Below are positions 47,106 to 59,261 of a DNA stretch of 64,000 bases, in pieces (position 1 is the first letter of the stretch; every line of letters starts with the position of its first letter). The notes below the pieces were generated by a model. That model was not told the origin of the DNA. It saw only the letters and a program-made list of their open reading frames with translations, and searched no databases. The stretch is from positions 26,874 to 90,873 of the forward strand of contig JAIWND010000061.1 of NCBI GenBank assembly GCA_025330725.1. The letters run 5' to 3'. The translations under genes and the position numbers were made by a program. Origin of the DNA: Chlamydoabsidia padenii (lineage: Eukaryota; Mucoromycota; Mucoromycetes; Mucorales; Cunninghamellaceae).

Positions 47106-50100
47106 CTAAACATCTAATTGGGAGATTTCTTTTTCTTTTCGGATCCATATCCTATCCATCGTCATGGCAGGGTATATTGAAGGCACCAGAGAGACAGATA
47201 AGCCATTAGCCTTGGTCTTCTTCGCAATAGCATCAGACTTCATCCGCGCCAAATTATCATGAGCCACCACATAACAATACTTGCTATACCTTTCTTGTTC
47301 AATCGTTCGAATATACGCGTAGCTTGCCTTGAGAGTGTGGATCATCCGTCCATTGTTCACCGCCAAATCAGTCTTGAAGTACCTGGATTTCATACAGTCG
47401 AGTCCTAATCCAAAAAAATGCTGGGCATGGAATTCTTCCACTTCATGAAAGGTGCTGAATCTATCAATGTCGATAGGTAGTCTTGCTGCTATTGCTGGTG
47501 ACACGTAATTATCCTCGTCGTCGTCGTCGTCGCTCTTGTCACCTTGTTGTTTCTGTTTTTGCCGTGCTTTTCGTCGTTTTTCCGCCCAGTCGACATAACC
47601 CATCACATCACGTACGCCTTGAATATAGCTTTCCAGACTGATATTCACGAGATCTTGTAAAGTTTTCAAATCGTCTAGCATCAATGTATCGTCAAGGTCG
47701 GTTGCTACTTTCCATGTCTTTTCCCAAGGTGTTGTTAAATCGGGATCCATTCGTGTCGTTTTATCGATCGGGATAAGTGATTGTGCATATTGTGTAAGAT
47801 GTTCGATTTCCGTTTGTATGGTTTCGTGAAGATGATCCATGGCGGTCGTTAGAGGTCGTTCCAGTAGGGACATTGTCGAGGGTCCTTTTTCGTCTGGATC
47901 AGGTACGCTATGCCACTTGTCAGCAAACCATTGGGGCACAGGATGAACAGAGAATCTTTCACGGTCTTCTTTCTTGATCCAAGGTTTCACCCAGAGACCT
48001 TGCTTGGGAGCATCCACCAATAGAGCACACATTTGAGCCAAATAAATTACTTGAGGATCATCCAATGAGGTGATTTCAGATACCACAGTACGCCAGTTTT
48101 CATAAACACCAAGAGTTCCATCATAGGAGGGGGCCGAGAGAAACATACGTTGTAGTATCGATTCTTGATCATCCATATTTCTACAATTACGCAGTTCGTC
48201 GCGCACCGTTCGAGTATCTTTTTCAAAAGCAAGATCGACTTTATCAATTTTCTTGGGCACGTCTGATGATGTAAATGTATCCACGAGTCTTTTATCCCAG
48301 CAACAAAAGATCTAAATGATTTGAATACACAAGATGAGTTAGCAAGATGAATGAATAAATATATATTATTTAATTACCAAGTCGCCATCATAGTCCCCAC
48401 CGCTAAGTTTGCTTGCCAATGATCGAGAGCCTTGAGTTGGGAATACAACAACATCAGAATATAACCGCAAAGAAGAGTTGTCGACCGCTTGTACCTTTTG
48501 GACATCGCTTTTCATGCCACAGGGACTTCGAGCCACCAAGATATCCCCCACAATCAAGCCAGCATGGATTCCAGTTTTTTCATCTACTCTACGTTTGGAC
48601 AGTTGTAAAAAGACTTCATTGGGTTTCAATGTACCAGTTGGATCAGGAATACACATCAGAGAGCAAGATTGCTTGACTTCCACCCGATATTTGGTCGATA
48701 AGGATTCCATCATAAGTCGAAAGACAGAGGACATTTGCTTAGCTAGGTATGGATTTGACAAGTTAAATCCGGCATCCAAAAGTCGCACCAGACTTTCAAA
48801 AAGATTTGAAGGTTTCCCAGAATGCCGGTTGAATTTTGGTGCACGAGCCGCATGTGGTCTTGAAGGATCTTGTTTTCCACCAGTATAACCAGGAAGAGTG
48901 GTACCATCCAAATCATGATCATTTTCTTCAGGATTGTCCGATTTTTTAGTATCACTGTAACCAAGTGTCCCATTACTTTCGATCTTTTGCCTTTGCCATA
49001 ATCCAATCCCAGTGTCGGTATCGTTCCTTCGTAGAGTCATCAAACCACCAGTTTTGACAAGCCAGTCCCTGAGTAAGCGGTTGTTTTTGTTGTCGCTGAT
49101 GATTTCCTTGATGTTGCCAATACAATCCTTCAAAAGATCCACGAATACGCTTGTAGGTACACCACCAGCTGATAGGCATTGGATAAACTGAGTGTTCAAA
49201 TGAGAAGGATAAATGCAGAACGCAGTCTTTACCAAATCAAATGTAAAGTGGAGGGGATCAGTTTTCATGTCAGCACCAGGAAGGCCAGTATTGAATTTAT
49301 TTTGTGAAGCACGAATTTCAATCCAATCACCAGTTTCCATGTCAAGTTCCGGCGATACAATCCATACACCTTTGGCACCACCGATACGCCCCTGGACAGC
49401 ACAAGGTAAGTTGTCATTTTGTGCTGTTCCCATGATCTTCCGCATAGCCGCTGCCGATATGATTCCACAACCGTCCGTCATGCAAGTGTTGTCCTTCTTG
49501 ATCTGGCCTTTAGCAAATATATCATCGATGAATCGGACATTCTTTGGTTCAAAGGTGAGTGTCGGAATGCTGTTACTGTATCCCAAACCCATCCGACTGG
49601 CGAATTTACATGTTGTTAGTCCCCAATTTTCGATAATAGGAATATGCCATTCAATCACCGATTTGATAGATAATGGTGTCAGTCCCGGTCCTTCTGTTGC
49701 AAAAAGAATCAAGCGATCGTCCTTCATGAATAAGAATCGGTAGGTGATGCCCATAAGTAAAAAGGGTCGAAGAATGTACGATTTATGGTCGCTGAGTGAG
49801 CAGGAGGATCGTTGCTTAGCGAGTTGCAATTCCAAAAACCGTTCACCACCAAATTTACGAAAGAACCGATTCGATGCCTGGAATTGAGGTACATTTAGTT
49901 GAATCGTTGGTGTTTCATCCTCGTCATGAGACAGGTGTATTTTCGCCGTGTAATGAATAGATCGAGTTTGTTGTATCTTTCCATTCATTTTGATGTTATT
50001 GTGGTGATATATAACATCATTATCTTGTTGATTGTTGACCGCAGATCCAAATTTCCATACCATATCTGAGCACCGTTCGATAGATACCAGATTTAAAAGT

Positions 50101-51084
50101 CGTTCACTGTTGTCAAATGGTGTATCCGACTCCCCAACTCCACCAGTAGATGATCCCCCAAGTTTGGCTTGCCATTTCAGAATCCTATCGTGTACCAATT
50201 CAGGTTTAATCTTGACAAGTTGAATAAATTCTTCAATGGTTTCCGTATCCAGGTCGTTCCAATCAATTTGACATATAGAGGCAATTCTTGCTAATTCATA
50301 CAGGAGAATCCAAGGAGCTTTGTTAAGTGTTGTGATCCATCTAGTCGGGTTGACAATAACGTTGAATCCAGGGAAGGCATTCGTCTCCAGTTGTTTTCGT
50401 TTCTTGCCATCATGAGATCCAAAAGTAGTGGTGTCGTCCAACGGTCGCTTGTTTTTCCTCGTACCAGATTTTCCCTCTGTGTTCTTGTCCTTGTCCTTGT
50501 TAGAGAGTTTACTATTGACCTTGTTGTTAGTGCTTTTATTGCTACTGGTACTGTTGGTGGTAATAGTAGTTGTAGTACTGTCGTTACTGGAGACAACGAA
50601 ACAATTGCTGGTACTGCTTTTATTGGTGTCAAGATTGCTAATACAGTCAGCTGCCTCCAATATCGTATCTTCATCAAGGCCAAAGTCGTCAAGTTCATCG
50701 TCCCAGTCTTCTACTAAATGTCATAAGAGTTCAAAGTAGAAAATATATAAAACAAACAAGTTAGTAATCTTTTTGACATGTACACGCACGCGTTTCAACT
50801 ATACCTTTACATAGATCGTCCAAAGATTTGTTGATGACTTGAATGAATTCTTCTAGAGTGCCTTTTTGTTTCGATTGTTGAGAGACTTGTATGAATTGAC
50901 GTACCACCTTTGTCAGTTCTGTTGCGTCAGTTGAGAAGAGAAGGTGCATCTTTTGAATTTCAAGAGGAAGATCACGAAGATCGTTTTTCAAAAGATCTTT
51001 TCGCTTTTCGATTAGCCCCAAGTGTGTATAAATCTGTTTGGCATGTTGTGTGAGTTTAGGATCAAGTGTAAATGTATTGATCAT
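47106..51084 (-). CDS. RNA-dependent RNA polymerase of the RNA-silencing (QDE-1/RdRP) family
   Basis: Three minus-strand exons: 51084-50805, 50713-48378, 48311-47106; phases agree; 1273 residues. The cell-encoded RdRP of RNA interference makes double-stranded RNA for Dicer (established for the family). The core includes LPCAVQGRIGGAKGVWIVSP, KGQIKKDNTCMTDGCGIISA and the catalytic double-psi beta-barrel motif SGGDYDGDL at about residues 864-872, right at the intron 2 junction, continuing IFCCWDKRLVD. The DYDGD form with three Asp is as in Neurospora QDE-1. The N-terminal ~95 residues and a Ser/Thr/Asn-rich low-complexity stretch (about 115-180) are poorly conserved. The C-terminal ~400 residues are the helical RdRP head/neck. 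No lesion seen; it should be active. Confidence 0.92.
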
Positions 51085-51148
51085 GAAGAATTGTGTAAAG
51101 AGGGATGGAGGAGAAGGAAGGCGAGAAATTTTAGCTTATAAAAGTCGG

Positions 51149-51184
<36 letters not shown>

Positions 51185-51204
51185 GTCTCTCTCCACCTTC
51201 TTTA

Positions 51205-52934
51205 ATGAACATTTATACTCTTTTACTTCTTTTTTGTTTTGTGGTGTTTGCTTTTGCACACGACCTTCATTACAAGAATCAACTGGTTTTAGAAGTATCC
51301 AATAATCCAAAGGAAAGTATCAAGAAAAGTAAATACCAGTATCTAGCCTCAATATTGTCACTAATCACTATGCTCTTCTCAAACAGGCTCAAGACATCCT
51401 CCAACAACACAACCAATACGATGGTACAAAGGCTCATATAAAAAAGTTTACTGGGGGTGATACCTTAGCATACGTGACTCCTTGGAATAATAAAGGCAAG
51501 TAAAACAAAAACTACCATTCGGTGGCACAGACAATGTAACGTTTTCACTTTTAGGATACGATACTGTAAAGACCTTTAAAGGAAAATTTGACTAGTAAGT
51601 ACTTTTAATAGATGACTGGATATATGTACAGCTTAATACTCCCTTTTGTATTCATGGAACCCAATTAGTATATCTCCTGTGTGGTATAATATCCAACGTA
51701 TATCTGGAAAACTGGTCATTACTGGTGAACATGACGTGGATCGATCGGCAAGTCCTTATATTAAAAACACTCGATTACTAACTAACTTGTACATTTTTAA
51801 TAATAGTGGATGGACCAAGTCAGGGGTAAATCTAATAGCGTAGGTGATATGATTGGTCAAATTGTACCCCTCATTCAATTCCATGGTTGGCAATTAAATG
51901 ATTACCAACACTTTATGAACGATGGTCAAGATCAGAGACAGCTCAACGAAGTCATCATTGAACAAGTCAGGTAACCCAGAATATAAAGATGATCAGTTTA
52001 ATAGATTAATACCTTGTTGGGATGATAACTATAGGAAACATGGGTTTGATGGAATAACACTCGAATGTGGCTATCCTATGCCATTGGGAGTTTACTTGAA
52101 ATCATTGGCGGACGAACTCCATAGAATCAACAAGAAATTAATACTGGTATTACCTCCTCTTCGTAAAGGATTCCAACCAATGGTGACTGCAGAAGCTTAT
52201 GGAGTACTCGCGACTTTTGTGGATAGATTCAGTCTGATGACTTATGACTACTCTAGTTATCTTTCGTAAGTGATGGCGACGAAGAATGTATGATCCCTTA
52301 CTTGTCTTTTTTTTTGTTATCTAGTGAAGGGGGACCAAATGCACCAACTGATTGGATTACGGATAATATTGACGAATTGACTAATGGGAACAATCGGCAT
52401 CAACTCCTAGTAGGAATCAACCTTTATGCCATGTCCTATTTAGGCTCACGGCAACCACAACCACTCATCATGCCACAAGTACTGGATAAATTGTCTACAA
52501 CTCGCGATACTTTGGACGACGATGAAGGGACACCTATCTCAATAGAATGGGACGAAGCATCCGAAGAACATTGGTTTGAAGATTGGGACGAAGATGGAAT
52601 CATGGAAGGTGTCATTTGGATGCCGACAATAAAGGTAAGGCGGGGGTACCTGTAACTAGACTTCAATTGATCATGTATTTATATTATATTACTATTCTAG
52701 TCTCTTCAACGAAGGATCCACTTAGCGGAGGATTACCAAGGTAAAGTATTGCATAATCTAACGTTAAATCCACTACTGTAAGACCACTATTGATTTTTTT
52801 TAAAACTCTTATACTAGTTGGATTATCCCTTTGGGAAGTAGGTCAAGGCCTAGATTACTTTGTAAGTGCTCAGAAGACAAATTGGAATGCTTATTAGACT
52901 AACCCTTTTTCTTTTGTAGTATGATCTTCTTTAA
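51205..52934 (+). CDS. GH18-like chitinase domain-containing protein 1 (CHID1)-like, secreted
   Basis: Ten exons: 51205-51294, 51387-51495, 51555-51594, 51669-51747, 51807-51970, 52035-52265, 52325-52634, 52701-52740, 52818-52861, 52920-52934; 373 residues. Exon 1 end is the least certain (GTATCC donor chosen because it keeps phase; a GTAAAT 35 bases later would shift frame). Residues 1-18 are a signal peptide. CHID1 signatures: LAYVTPWNNKGYD, YISPVWYN, TGEHDVDRSWM, RKHGFDGITLE, FSLMTYDYSS, GPNAPTDW and the end VGLSLWEVGQGLDYFYDLL. As in animal CHID1, the classical DxxDxDxE chitinase motif is absent, so it is probably sugar-binding rather than hydrolytic (family knowledge). Introns 2 and 4 start GCAAGT. 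Confidence 0.88.
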
Positions 52935-53501
52935 ATGATGTCTTTATCTTAATGTTACATATCCATTTGTATTTACCCTTTCCCCCTCTTTTAGATTTAG
53001 TATACATAGTTTATTGATGTCTTTATGAATACTATATTAATCTGATAAACGCTCAGGCCATATGCCGCTTCTCTAAATTTGGTTTGTTTATAAAGGTTGA
53101 ATGAAATATTACTGTTATAAAGGGTGTGTGTATATGGTTTCAATGTGCATCCTGACCCATTCATGCATATGCCGTCCAAAGGCCATGATCCCAGATATGT
53201 AGCCCTTTTTTTATTTTTATCAGTGGCATTTAGAATCGTATAATTTCAAACACAGCATGTATACCAGGCATGAATCATCGATCTAATAGTAGTGGTGCAT
53301 GGTTGTGATGATGATGATGATGCATATCCCGACGACACTGGCGCACGGCTTAAACGCTTTGGTTGAAACCTTATTGCCCTGCCTTTTTATTCACTCTTTT
53401 CCCTGAATTTCATTCAAAATTGATGTGACAAAGGGCGCAAACATGTGTGGTGATTATATAGCTAGGTCATCTTTGTTGATTAGGCTTCTTCAGAAAGATG
53501 A
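52935..53501. other. Spacer between CHID1-like and Ysc84-like genes
   Basis: AT-rich with a short (GAT)n near 53310-53325. No gene seen. Confidence 0.55.
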
Positions 53502-53515
53502 TTTTCAAATCCCGA
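53502..53515 (+). promoter_or_regulatory. Promoter-like element TTTTCAAATCCCGA
   Basis: Recurrent element 127 bases upstream of the Ysc84/Lsb3-like ATG. Confidence 0.5.
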
Positions 53516-53628
53516 TATGTTTCTGGGACCCTCACACCGAACAAAAAAGAATAAAATTTCACTCCGTCGCTCTTTTTCCTCTTTTCCTTTCTTTCGTAAC
53601 TCGACTTTTTTTTTTTTCCATATCGAAA

Positions 53629-55379
53629 ATGAAAAAACTTTCTGGCATCACTTCTTCCATCAACTCACCTTTACCAAGCAGCTTATCTAGTAAGTATAAA
53701 CATATACCCTCAATCTTACTACTGTACTAATCCATTACTTCTCTCTTCTGTAGACGAATGCAAAAAGGCTGCCAAGATATTAAACAGCTTTATCGGTAAA
53801 AACAAGGAAAAACGGACCACGTGTTTCAGTCTTTAGCTCATTCCATTATTGTATTTCCCTTCTTATTAGATCCTGGCCAAGGTATGGACAAGATGATTCC
53901 TGCTAATATTTTGGAAAACGCTCAAGGTTTGGCTATATACTCGGTACTCAAGGCAGGATTCTTGTTTAGTGGTCGTATGGGTGGTGGACTAGTGGTCGCA
54001 AGGTAAGGAACAGAAACCGAGGGAACCATTCCTTGTTTAACATGATACTAACTGCGGCTATTTTTATTATTATATCATCCACCTGCGGTTTTTAGACTAC
54101 CTGATAATAGTAAGTAATGAAACAAGTCTTGGCGATGATTTATTAATCCTTTTTCCTTTATTGTATAGGTTGGTCTGCTCCTAGTTGTATATACACTGGT
54201 GGGATTGGTGCAGGTGGTCAAATAGGTAATCAACTTTTGAACAAAGGAACAAGATACGGTAATGATATACTAATGATTTCTTCTGTGATTTTTTTTTTTA
54301 GGGGCTGAACTTACTGATTTTGTCTTGGTGCTCAATTCAAAAGAAGCGGTCAAAACATTTAGTCAATTCGGGAATGTAACTCTTGGTGGCAACGTATCCA
54401 GTAAGTGAACACAATGAAATAAAAGGAAAGATAAACTGACCTTTTCATTTTATCAATCTAACAGTTGCAGCGGGACCATTAGGAAGAAATGCAGAGGCGT
54501 CTGGCTCAGCAAGCTTAAAACATATTGCAGCAATCTATGCGTATAGTAAAACTCGTGGTCTTTTCGCTGGTGTATCATTAGAAGGCTCGGTAATTGTAAC
54601 TCGTGGAGATGCCAATGAAAAGCTCTATGGTCGACGGGTGACTGCCAAGGAACTATTGAATGGATCGGTTGCTCCTCCTCCGGAAGCTGATGCCTTGTAT
54701 CGTGCACTAAATGCGAAATTCCACACTCTTGGTAATACTGGCTCCATGTATCAAAGAGGATCGGAGGATGGTTCATCACCAACTTATAAAAGCACCAACA
54801 TCTCTGCTCGTGGATCTCTTCGACAACCTCCTCCAGTGCGTCAAATTGCTGGATACGGAGCACCGGCGCTTTTACCTCCTCCTGAATCTCCTTATAACAA
54901 CAATACTTATGGCAGTAATGGGCATCTCAATGGCAACAATGGTTATAATGCGAATCACAACAATACAAATCAGTATTCAGCTGCTGGTCCTCCTTCTTAC
55001 ACACCTTCTCCTCAGGCTCATCATCAACCTTCTCACACCTCATATCAATCACCTCAATCCGACTTTAAACGGGCACCTCCACCTCCACCTCCTACTAGTC
55101 GAAAACCAGCACCAGCAAGACCGGCGGAACCCACTGCTCGGGCGGTTTATGCATTTGTTGGTGAACAGGAAGGAGACTTGAGCTTTAACGAAAACGATAT
55201 CATCACCATTGTCCAGAAAAGCGATAGTCAAGACGATTGGTGGACTGGGAAAATTGGATCTAGGCAAGGCGTGGTAAGTGCTTGGAATAAGGGGGTTTAA
55301 AAAACAACAACATGATACTGATCTATGACTTTTTTTTTCGGTGTTGTAGTTCCCAGCAAACTATGTCCAACTCCAATGA
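53629..55379 (+). CDS. SYLF and SH3 domain protein, Ysc84/Lsb3 (SH3YL1)-type
   Basis: Eight exons: 53629-53689, 53754-53795, 53870-54002, 54096-54109, 54169-54225, 54302-54400, 54465-55273, 55350-55379; 414 residues in one frame. The SYLF lipid-binding domain spans residues ~15-215: NECKKAAKIL, ANILENAQGLAIYSV, GRMGGGLVVAR, WSAPSCIYTGGIGAGGQIGA, SKTRGLFAGVSLEGS. A Pro/Asn-rich linker leads to an SH3 domain (~358-414) with ARAVYAFVGEQEGDLSFNEN, DDWWTGKIG and FPANYVQL. These proteins act at cortical actin patches during endocytosis, binding Las17/WASP and phosphoinositides (family knowledge). Exon 4 is only 14 bases. The last exon completes the SH3 fold. Confidence 0.92.
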
Positions 55380-55777
55380 AGAAGAATGTAGACTAGATTT
55401 CCCCTCCTCCTTTGTCCCACTTTTATATCTATTTACTTGATTACTTACTATTGTATTATTTACCTCTTCCCTTCTACTTATTGTCGTTTTGAATCAAATT
55501 AATAAACGTTTTATATCTATCTGTCTATATCTTTTGAATAGAAATGAGCTATAATGCATATTAATGGATTAATAAAAGACCTCGTCCTTTTTTATTGTTT
55601 TACGCTGACAATGCGTAGGTTCTCACGACTCGAGGAGATCTCGGACTTGATTCCAATATGAATTTGCTGACTTATGAGAAATGTCGGCGTTTTAAAAAGA
55701 TTTATAAATATAAAATGGTTCCCCACACTTTTTTTTTTAATTTTTCACTCTTCTTCTTCTCTCTTTTTATACTTATA
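55380..55777. other. Spacer upstream of acyl-CoA dehydrogenase
   Basis: Contains a GTCGGCGTTTTAAAAAG variant of the recurrent element at 55683-55699, about 95 bases before the next ATG. No gene. Confidence 0.5.
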
Positions 55778-57365
55778 ATGGCCACCAACTCTCTCATTGA
55801 CTTGAAGAAACTCTCTCCAAAGTTCCAAGACCTTTATGCCAAGACCAAGGACTTTGTGGAAGTAAGTCTCCTTCGGAATCATAAACAATCTACCGCGGTT
55901 ACTAACACACTTCATCTCGGATTTTTGTTTAATTAACCTTAATAGAATGACTGTATTCCTGCCGAAAAGATCTTTGAATTGCAAATGGGTAAAGGTGATA
56001 ACCGCTGGAAGGTAAGTGCATCTTGTTCAGGAAGACATGGTAGTGACAATGAATAATTGACAGTTTGTTGTCTCTGTAGGTTATCCCTCCTGTTTTAGAA
56101 GAACTTAAGGTCAAGGCTCGGTCTCTTGGATTATGGAATCTTTTCCTTGGAAAGGCATACCCTGAAGGAGCTGGTTTGACGAATGTGGAATATGGATTGA
56201 TTGCTGAATTGACTGGTCGGTGCCCCAAGCTTGCCCCTGAAGCGATGAACTGCTCTGCTCCGGATACTGGTAATATGGAAGTGTTGGCGAAATACGGTAC
56301 GCCTGCTCAAAAAGAAAAATGGTTGAAACCTTTGATGGATGGCAAGATTCGATCTGCTTTTGCCATGACTGAACCTCGTGTTGCCTCTTCTGATGCCACC
56401 AACATTGAATTGAACATTCGTCGGGAAGGTAATGAATATGTCTTGAATGGTCTCAAATGGTGGATTTCTGGTGCTGGTGATCCTCGTTGTGCACTTTATA
56501 TTGTGATGGGTAAATCGGATGCTGGTAATATCAACAAACATCGTCAACAATCTATCGTCTTGGTGCCTGCAGGAACTCCTGGCGTCACTGTGATTCGTCC
56601 TTTGCCTGTGTTTGGCTATGATGATGCTCCTGAAGGTCATTGTGAAATCAGATTCAAGGATGTGCGTGTCCCAGTGGAAAACATTATTCTTGGTGAAGGT
56701 CGTGGGTTTGAAGTTATTCAAGGTCGTCTGGGTCCTGGTCGAATCCATCATTGTATGCGAACTATTGGTATGGCTGAACGTGCCTTGGAATATATGATGG
56801 TCCGTGTCACCGATCCTGCTCGTCGTACTTTTGGTAAGGGGCTTTATGAACATGGTACCATTGTCTCCGATATCGCCCGCTCTCGTATTGAAATCGATCA
56901 GACTCGCTTCCTGGTCTTGAACGCTGCTCAAAAGATTGATGAAGGTAATGCCAAGGGTGCTTTGAAGGAAATCAGTATGGCCAAGGTAAAGTAAAAAAAA
57001 AAGGGGGGGGGATTGATTTTAGGGTATTAGGACTAACGGATTTATTTTTTTTATGATAGATTGCTGCCCCCAACATGGTACTTTCTGTCCTTGATCGGGC
57101 TATTCAAGCCCATGGTGCTGGTGGTCTCTCTGACGACTTTCCTCTTGCTAAATTCTATGCCTCTTCAAGAACCCTTCGATTTGCTGATGGTCCTGATGAA
57201 GTAAGTTACAAATGTAAAAGGAAAACATGATTTTACTAATCCTCCCTCTCCCTATAGGTGCACATCAGTCAACTTGGTCGAAATGAACTCCGTCGTGCTG
57301 AAGAAACTCGCGCCAAATTCCAATCACAAAAGGAAAAGACTCAAGCTCTTCTTGCTAAACTTTAA
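55778..57365 (+). CDS. Acyl-CoA dehydrogenase (ACAD10/11-like)
   Basis: Exons 55778-55861, 55946-56011, 56080-56985, 57060-57200, 57258-57365, all phase 0; 434 residues. FAD-dependent alpha-beta oxidation of acyl-CoA. Seen: [35 protein letters not shown], the FAD/substrate block [34 protein letters not shown], and [47 protein letters not shown] and FADGPDEVH. These are the motifs of the ACAD10/11-type group widespread in fungi and bacteria. No N-terminal mitochondrial presequence and no clear C-terminal peroxisomal signal (ends LLAKL), so the compartment is open; the end is only PTS1-like by its final Leu. All core motifs intact. Confidence 0.92.
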
Positions 57366-57724
57366 AACAAGGTATCTTTGAAAACATTATTAGTCATTTA
57401 TCGTACATAGTAGTATATACACAATAGTTTGTAGTTGGTTATCAAGGTAATCATTCTCCAACTCCATCCCCCGCTCTACATTGATTTGATATCCTCTTGT
57501 TCCCTTAGGATCATCTTTTTATTGTTTTTTATATCATCTCAATAAAACACCAACTTATCATCACATAGTTAGAGTCTTTAATGTGGGGTATTATGCACAT
57601 GCTGGCTATTAATTTTTGACAGCAGTTGCGGGATTTAAAATATATACAAACGTGGTGCTTATAGCTCTTTAGGGAAATCGAATCATATATACGTAAGTTT
57701 TCCCTTTTTCCCCCATCCATCTGC

Positions 57725-57728
<4 letters not shown>
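57366..57728. other. Spacer with element copy
   Basis: GCGGGATTTAAAA at 57628-57640. No gene in this stretch; unassembled fragments follow at 57770 onward. Confidence 0.45.

Positions 57729-57769
<41 letters not shown>
57729..57769. repeat. (TC)n microsatellite
   Basis: About 20 TC units ending directly in ...TCTAAATAG, so it may be the polypyrimidine tract of an intron acceptor. Confidence 0.9.
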
Positions 57770-57770
<1 letters not shown>

Positions 57771-59191
57771 AATAGGCATACAAGGCAGGTAATAGCATGG
57801 AGACAAATCAAACTGGCACAATGACTTTATGTAGGATCCTATATTGAAATGCAAATGTTGGTTATATTATGCTAAAGATATGGTCATGCAGGGTCAATTT
57901 AAAAAAGCTCATCGGATATTGAAACTACAACGCATACTGGCTGATCGATTACAACACAACATGGTAATTGAATAGAAATAAAGGTAAATTATGTTTATTA
58001 ACTCAGGGGGGGGTTTGTTGGATAGTTGATAACCATGTGTGATTTCGTCCAACTAAAATGGAAAACAGCTACCTCCAGTCATATCCATCAGAAATTATCG
58101 CCTAGTTTTTTGTATATTCTGTCTTGTTATAATAAAAATAAACATTGTCTCCTTTATCCTCACATCAATATATGTCTTGTTGCATCTTTCCTGGTAATCA
58201 ATCTGTACAGTACTGTATTCCCTTTGTTTTCCTATACTCATTATATCAAAGAGCATGATGATCGATTTGAACACCGCCGACCCAAGGCTCCTAGATTGGC
58301 CCTTTTGCAAATTCAAGCATCATCATCCAATATCGTATTATGAAGGATGCAAATGTCTATTATAGTTTTTTATTACGATAATTGCATTACCCCCTTACAC
58401 AAAGAATAGACTAATCTAATCTATACTAATTTACACTAATCTAATCTACATCTATAGACCAAGTCGACCATTAGTTCGTTTAGTACCCCACAATCGTCCA
58501 TTATTTCACTGATCCTGTCCAGCTGCTTGTCTTATAAGGTAATCCATCCATACCACCATTGTTCTTGAAGTGATCATAATCCAGTTACCGTTTTCGTGTT
58601 TGTTGAGTCATCATCCAATAATACTGCACTATGTATGCATATAGCCTGACTTTTTAATCCTGAAAATTTTTTTCGGTGTCAAACTTTGTCGTCAGAGGTG
58701 CCTGTTGATGACGACCTTTATCACGATGCATTACTAGGACCTGCTGTATATACTACCAACTTTTGTTATCGCATGAGAGAGGTCATCGATTGTGAGTATT
58801 ATATAAGGTATGCCAAGTTGAAAACCCAAAGCGATTGTTGCAGTCGATTCATCAAGTAGGTTTTCTGGGTCCGTCCATTCATAATATTAATCTTGTTATC
58901 TTCGACAGGCATTCATCATTCCATTGTCACCCAGTATGTTGCTAGTAGGTTCACCGTATTGTAGATGTTGTGAAATGCAGGCGTCATGGTTGGTGATCTT
59001 GTAAAGTGGCAATCATTAGTTTGTAGATGGTATTTGCAGGTCGTCGTACTGAATTAGCCAGAAGGAAGAGAAGAGAGATGTCAAGTTGGAGAAGAGTCAG
59101 GATCAAGAGGAGTAGTTGTGAAGTATCTGTGTCAAATAATAACAAGAAGAAGAAGAAAGTGGCGAAGAGTAGGAAGAAGAAAAAGAATTAA
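57770..59191 (+). other. Set of coding-like exons, unidentified gene or pseudogene
   Basis: Four segments look like exons but I could not join them into one protein: 57892-57963 (GQFKKAHRILKLQRILADRL..., between AG and GTAATT), about 58248-58343 (DDRFEHRRPKAPRLALLQIQ... then stop), 58689-58791 (SSEVPVDDDLYHDALLGPAV... to a GTGAGT donor) and 59040-59191 (GRRTELARRKRREMSSWRRV..., ending in a Lys-rich tail and TAA). An element copy at 57628 lies upstream. It may be one decayed gene or two small genes with basic, possibly nucleic-acid-binding products. No family recognised. Confidence 0.35.
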
Positions 59192-59227
59192 AAAAACATA
59201 GCCCCCTCTTTTTACACTTACCAAACA

Positions 59228-59240
59228 TTCAAATCCCGAC
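59228..59240 (+). promoter_or_regulatory. Promoter-like element TTCAAATCCCGAC
   Basis: Strong element match directly in front of the unidentified frame at 59262. Confidence 0.4.
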
Positions 59241-59261
59241 GCTAACGGGCAAGCCTTTCCT

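Noticed and set aside
56131..56931. 266-codon minus-strand ORF opposite the acyl-CoA dehydrogenase
   Set aside because: Antisense shadow of a conserved coding exon; no recognisable protein features and no start context.
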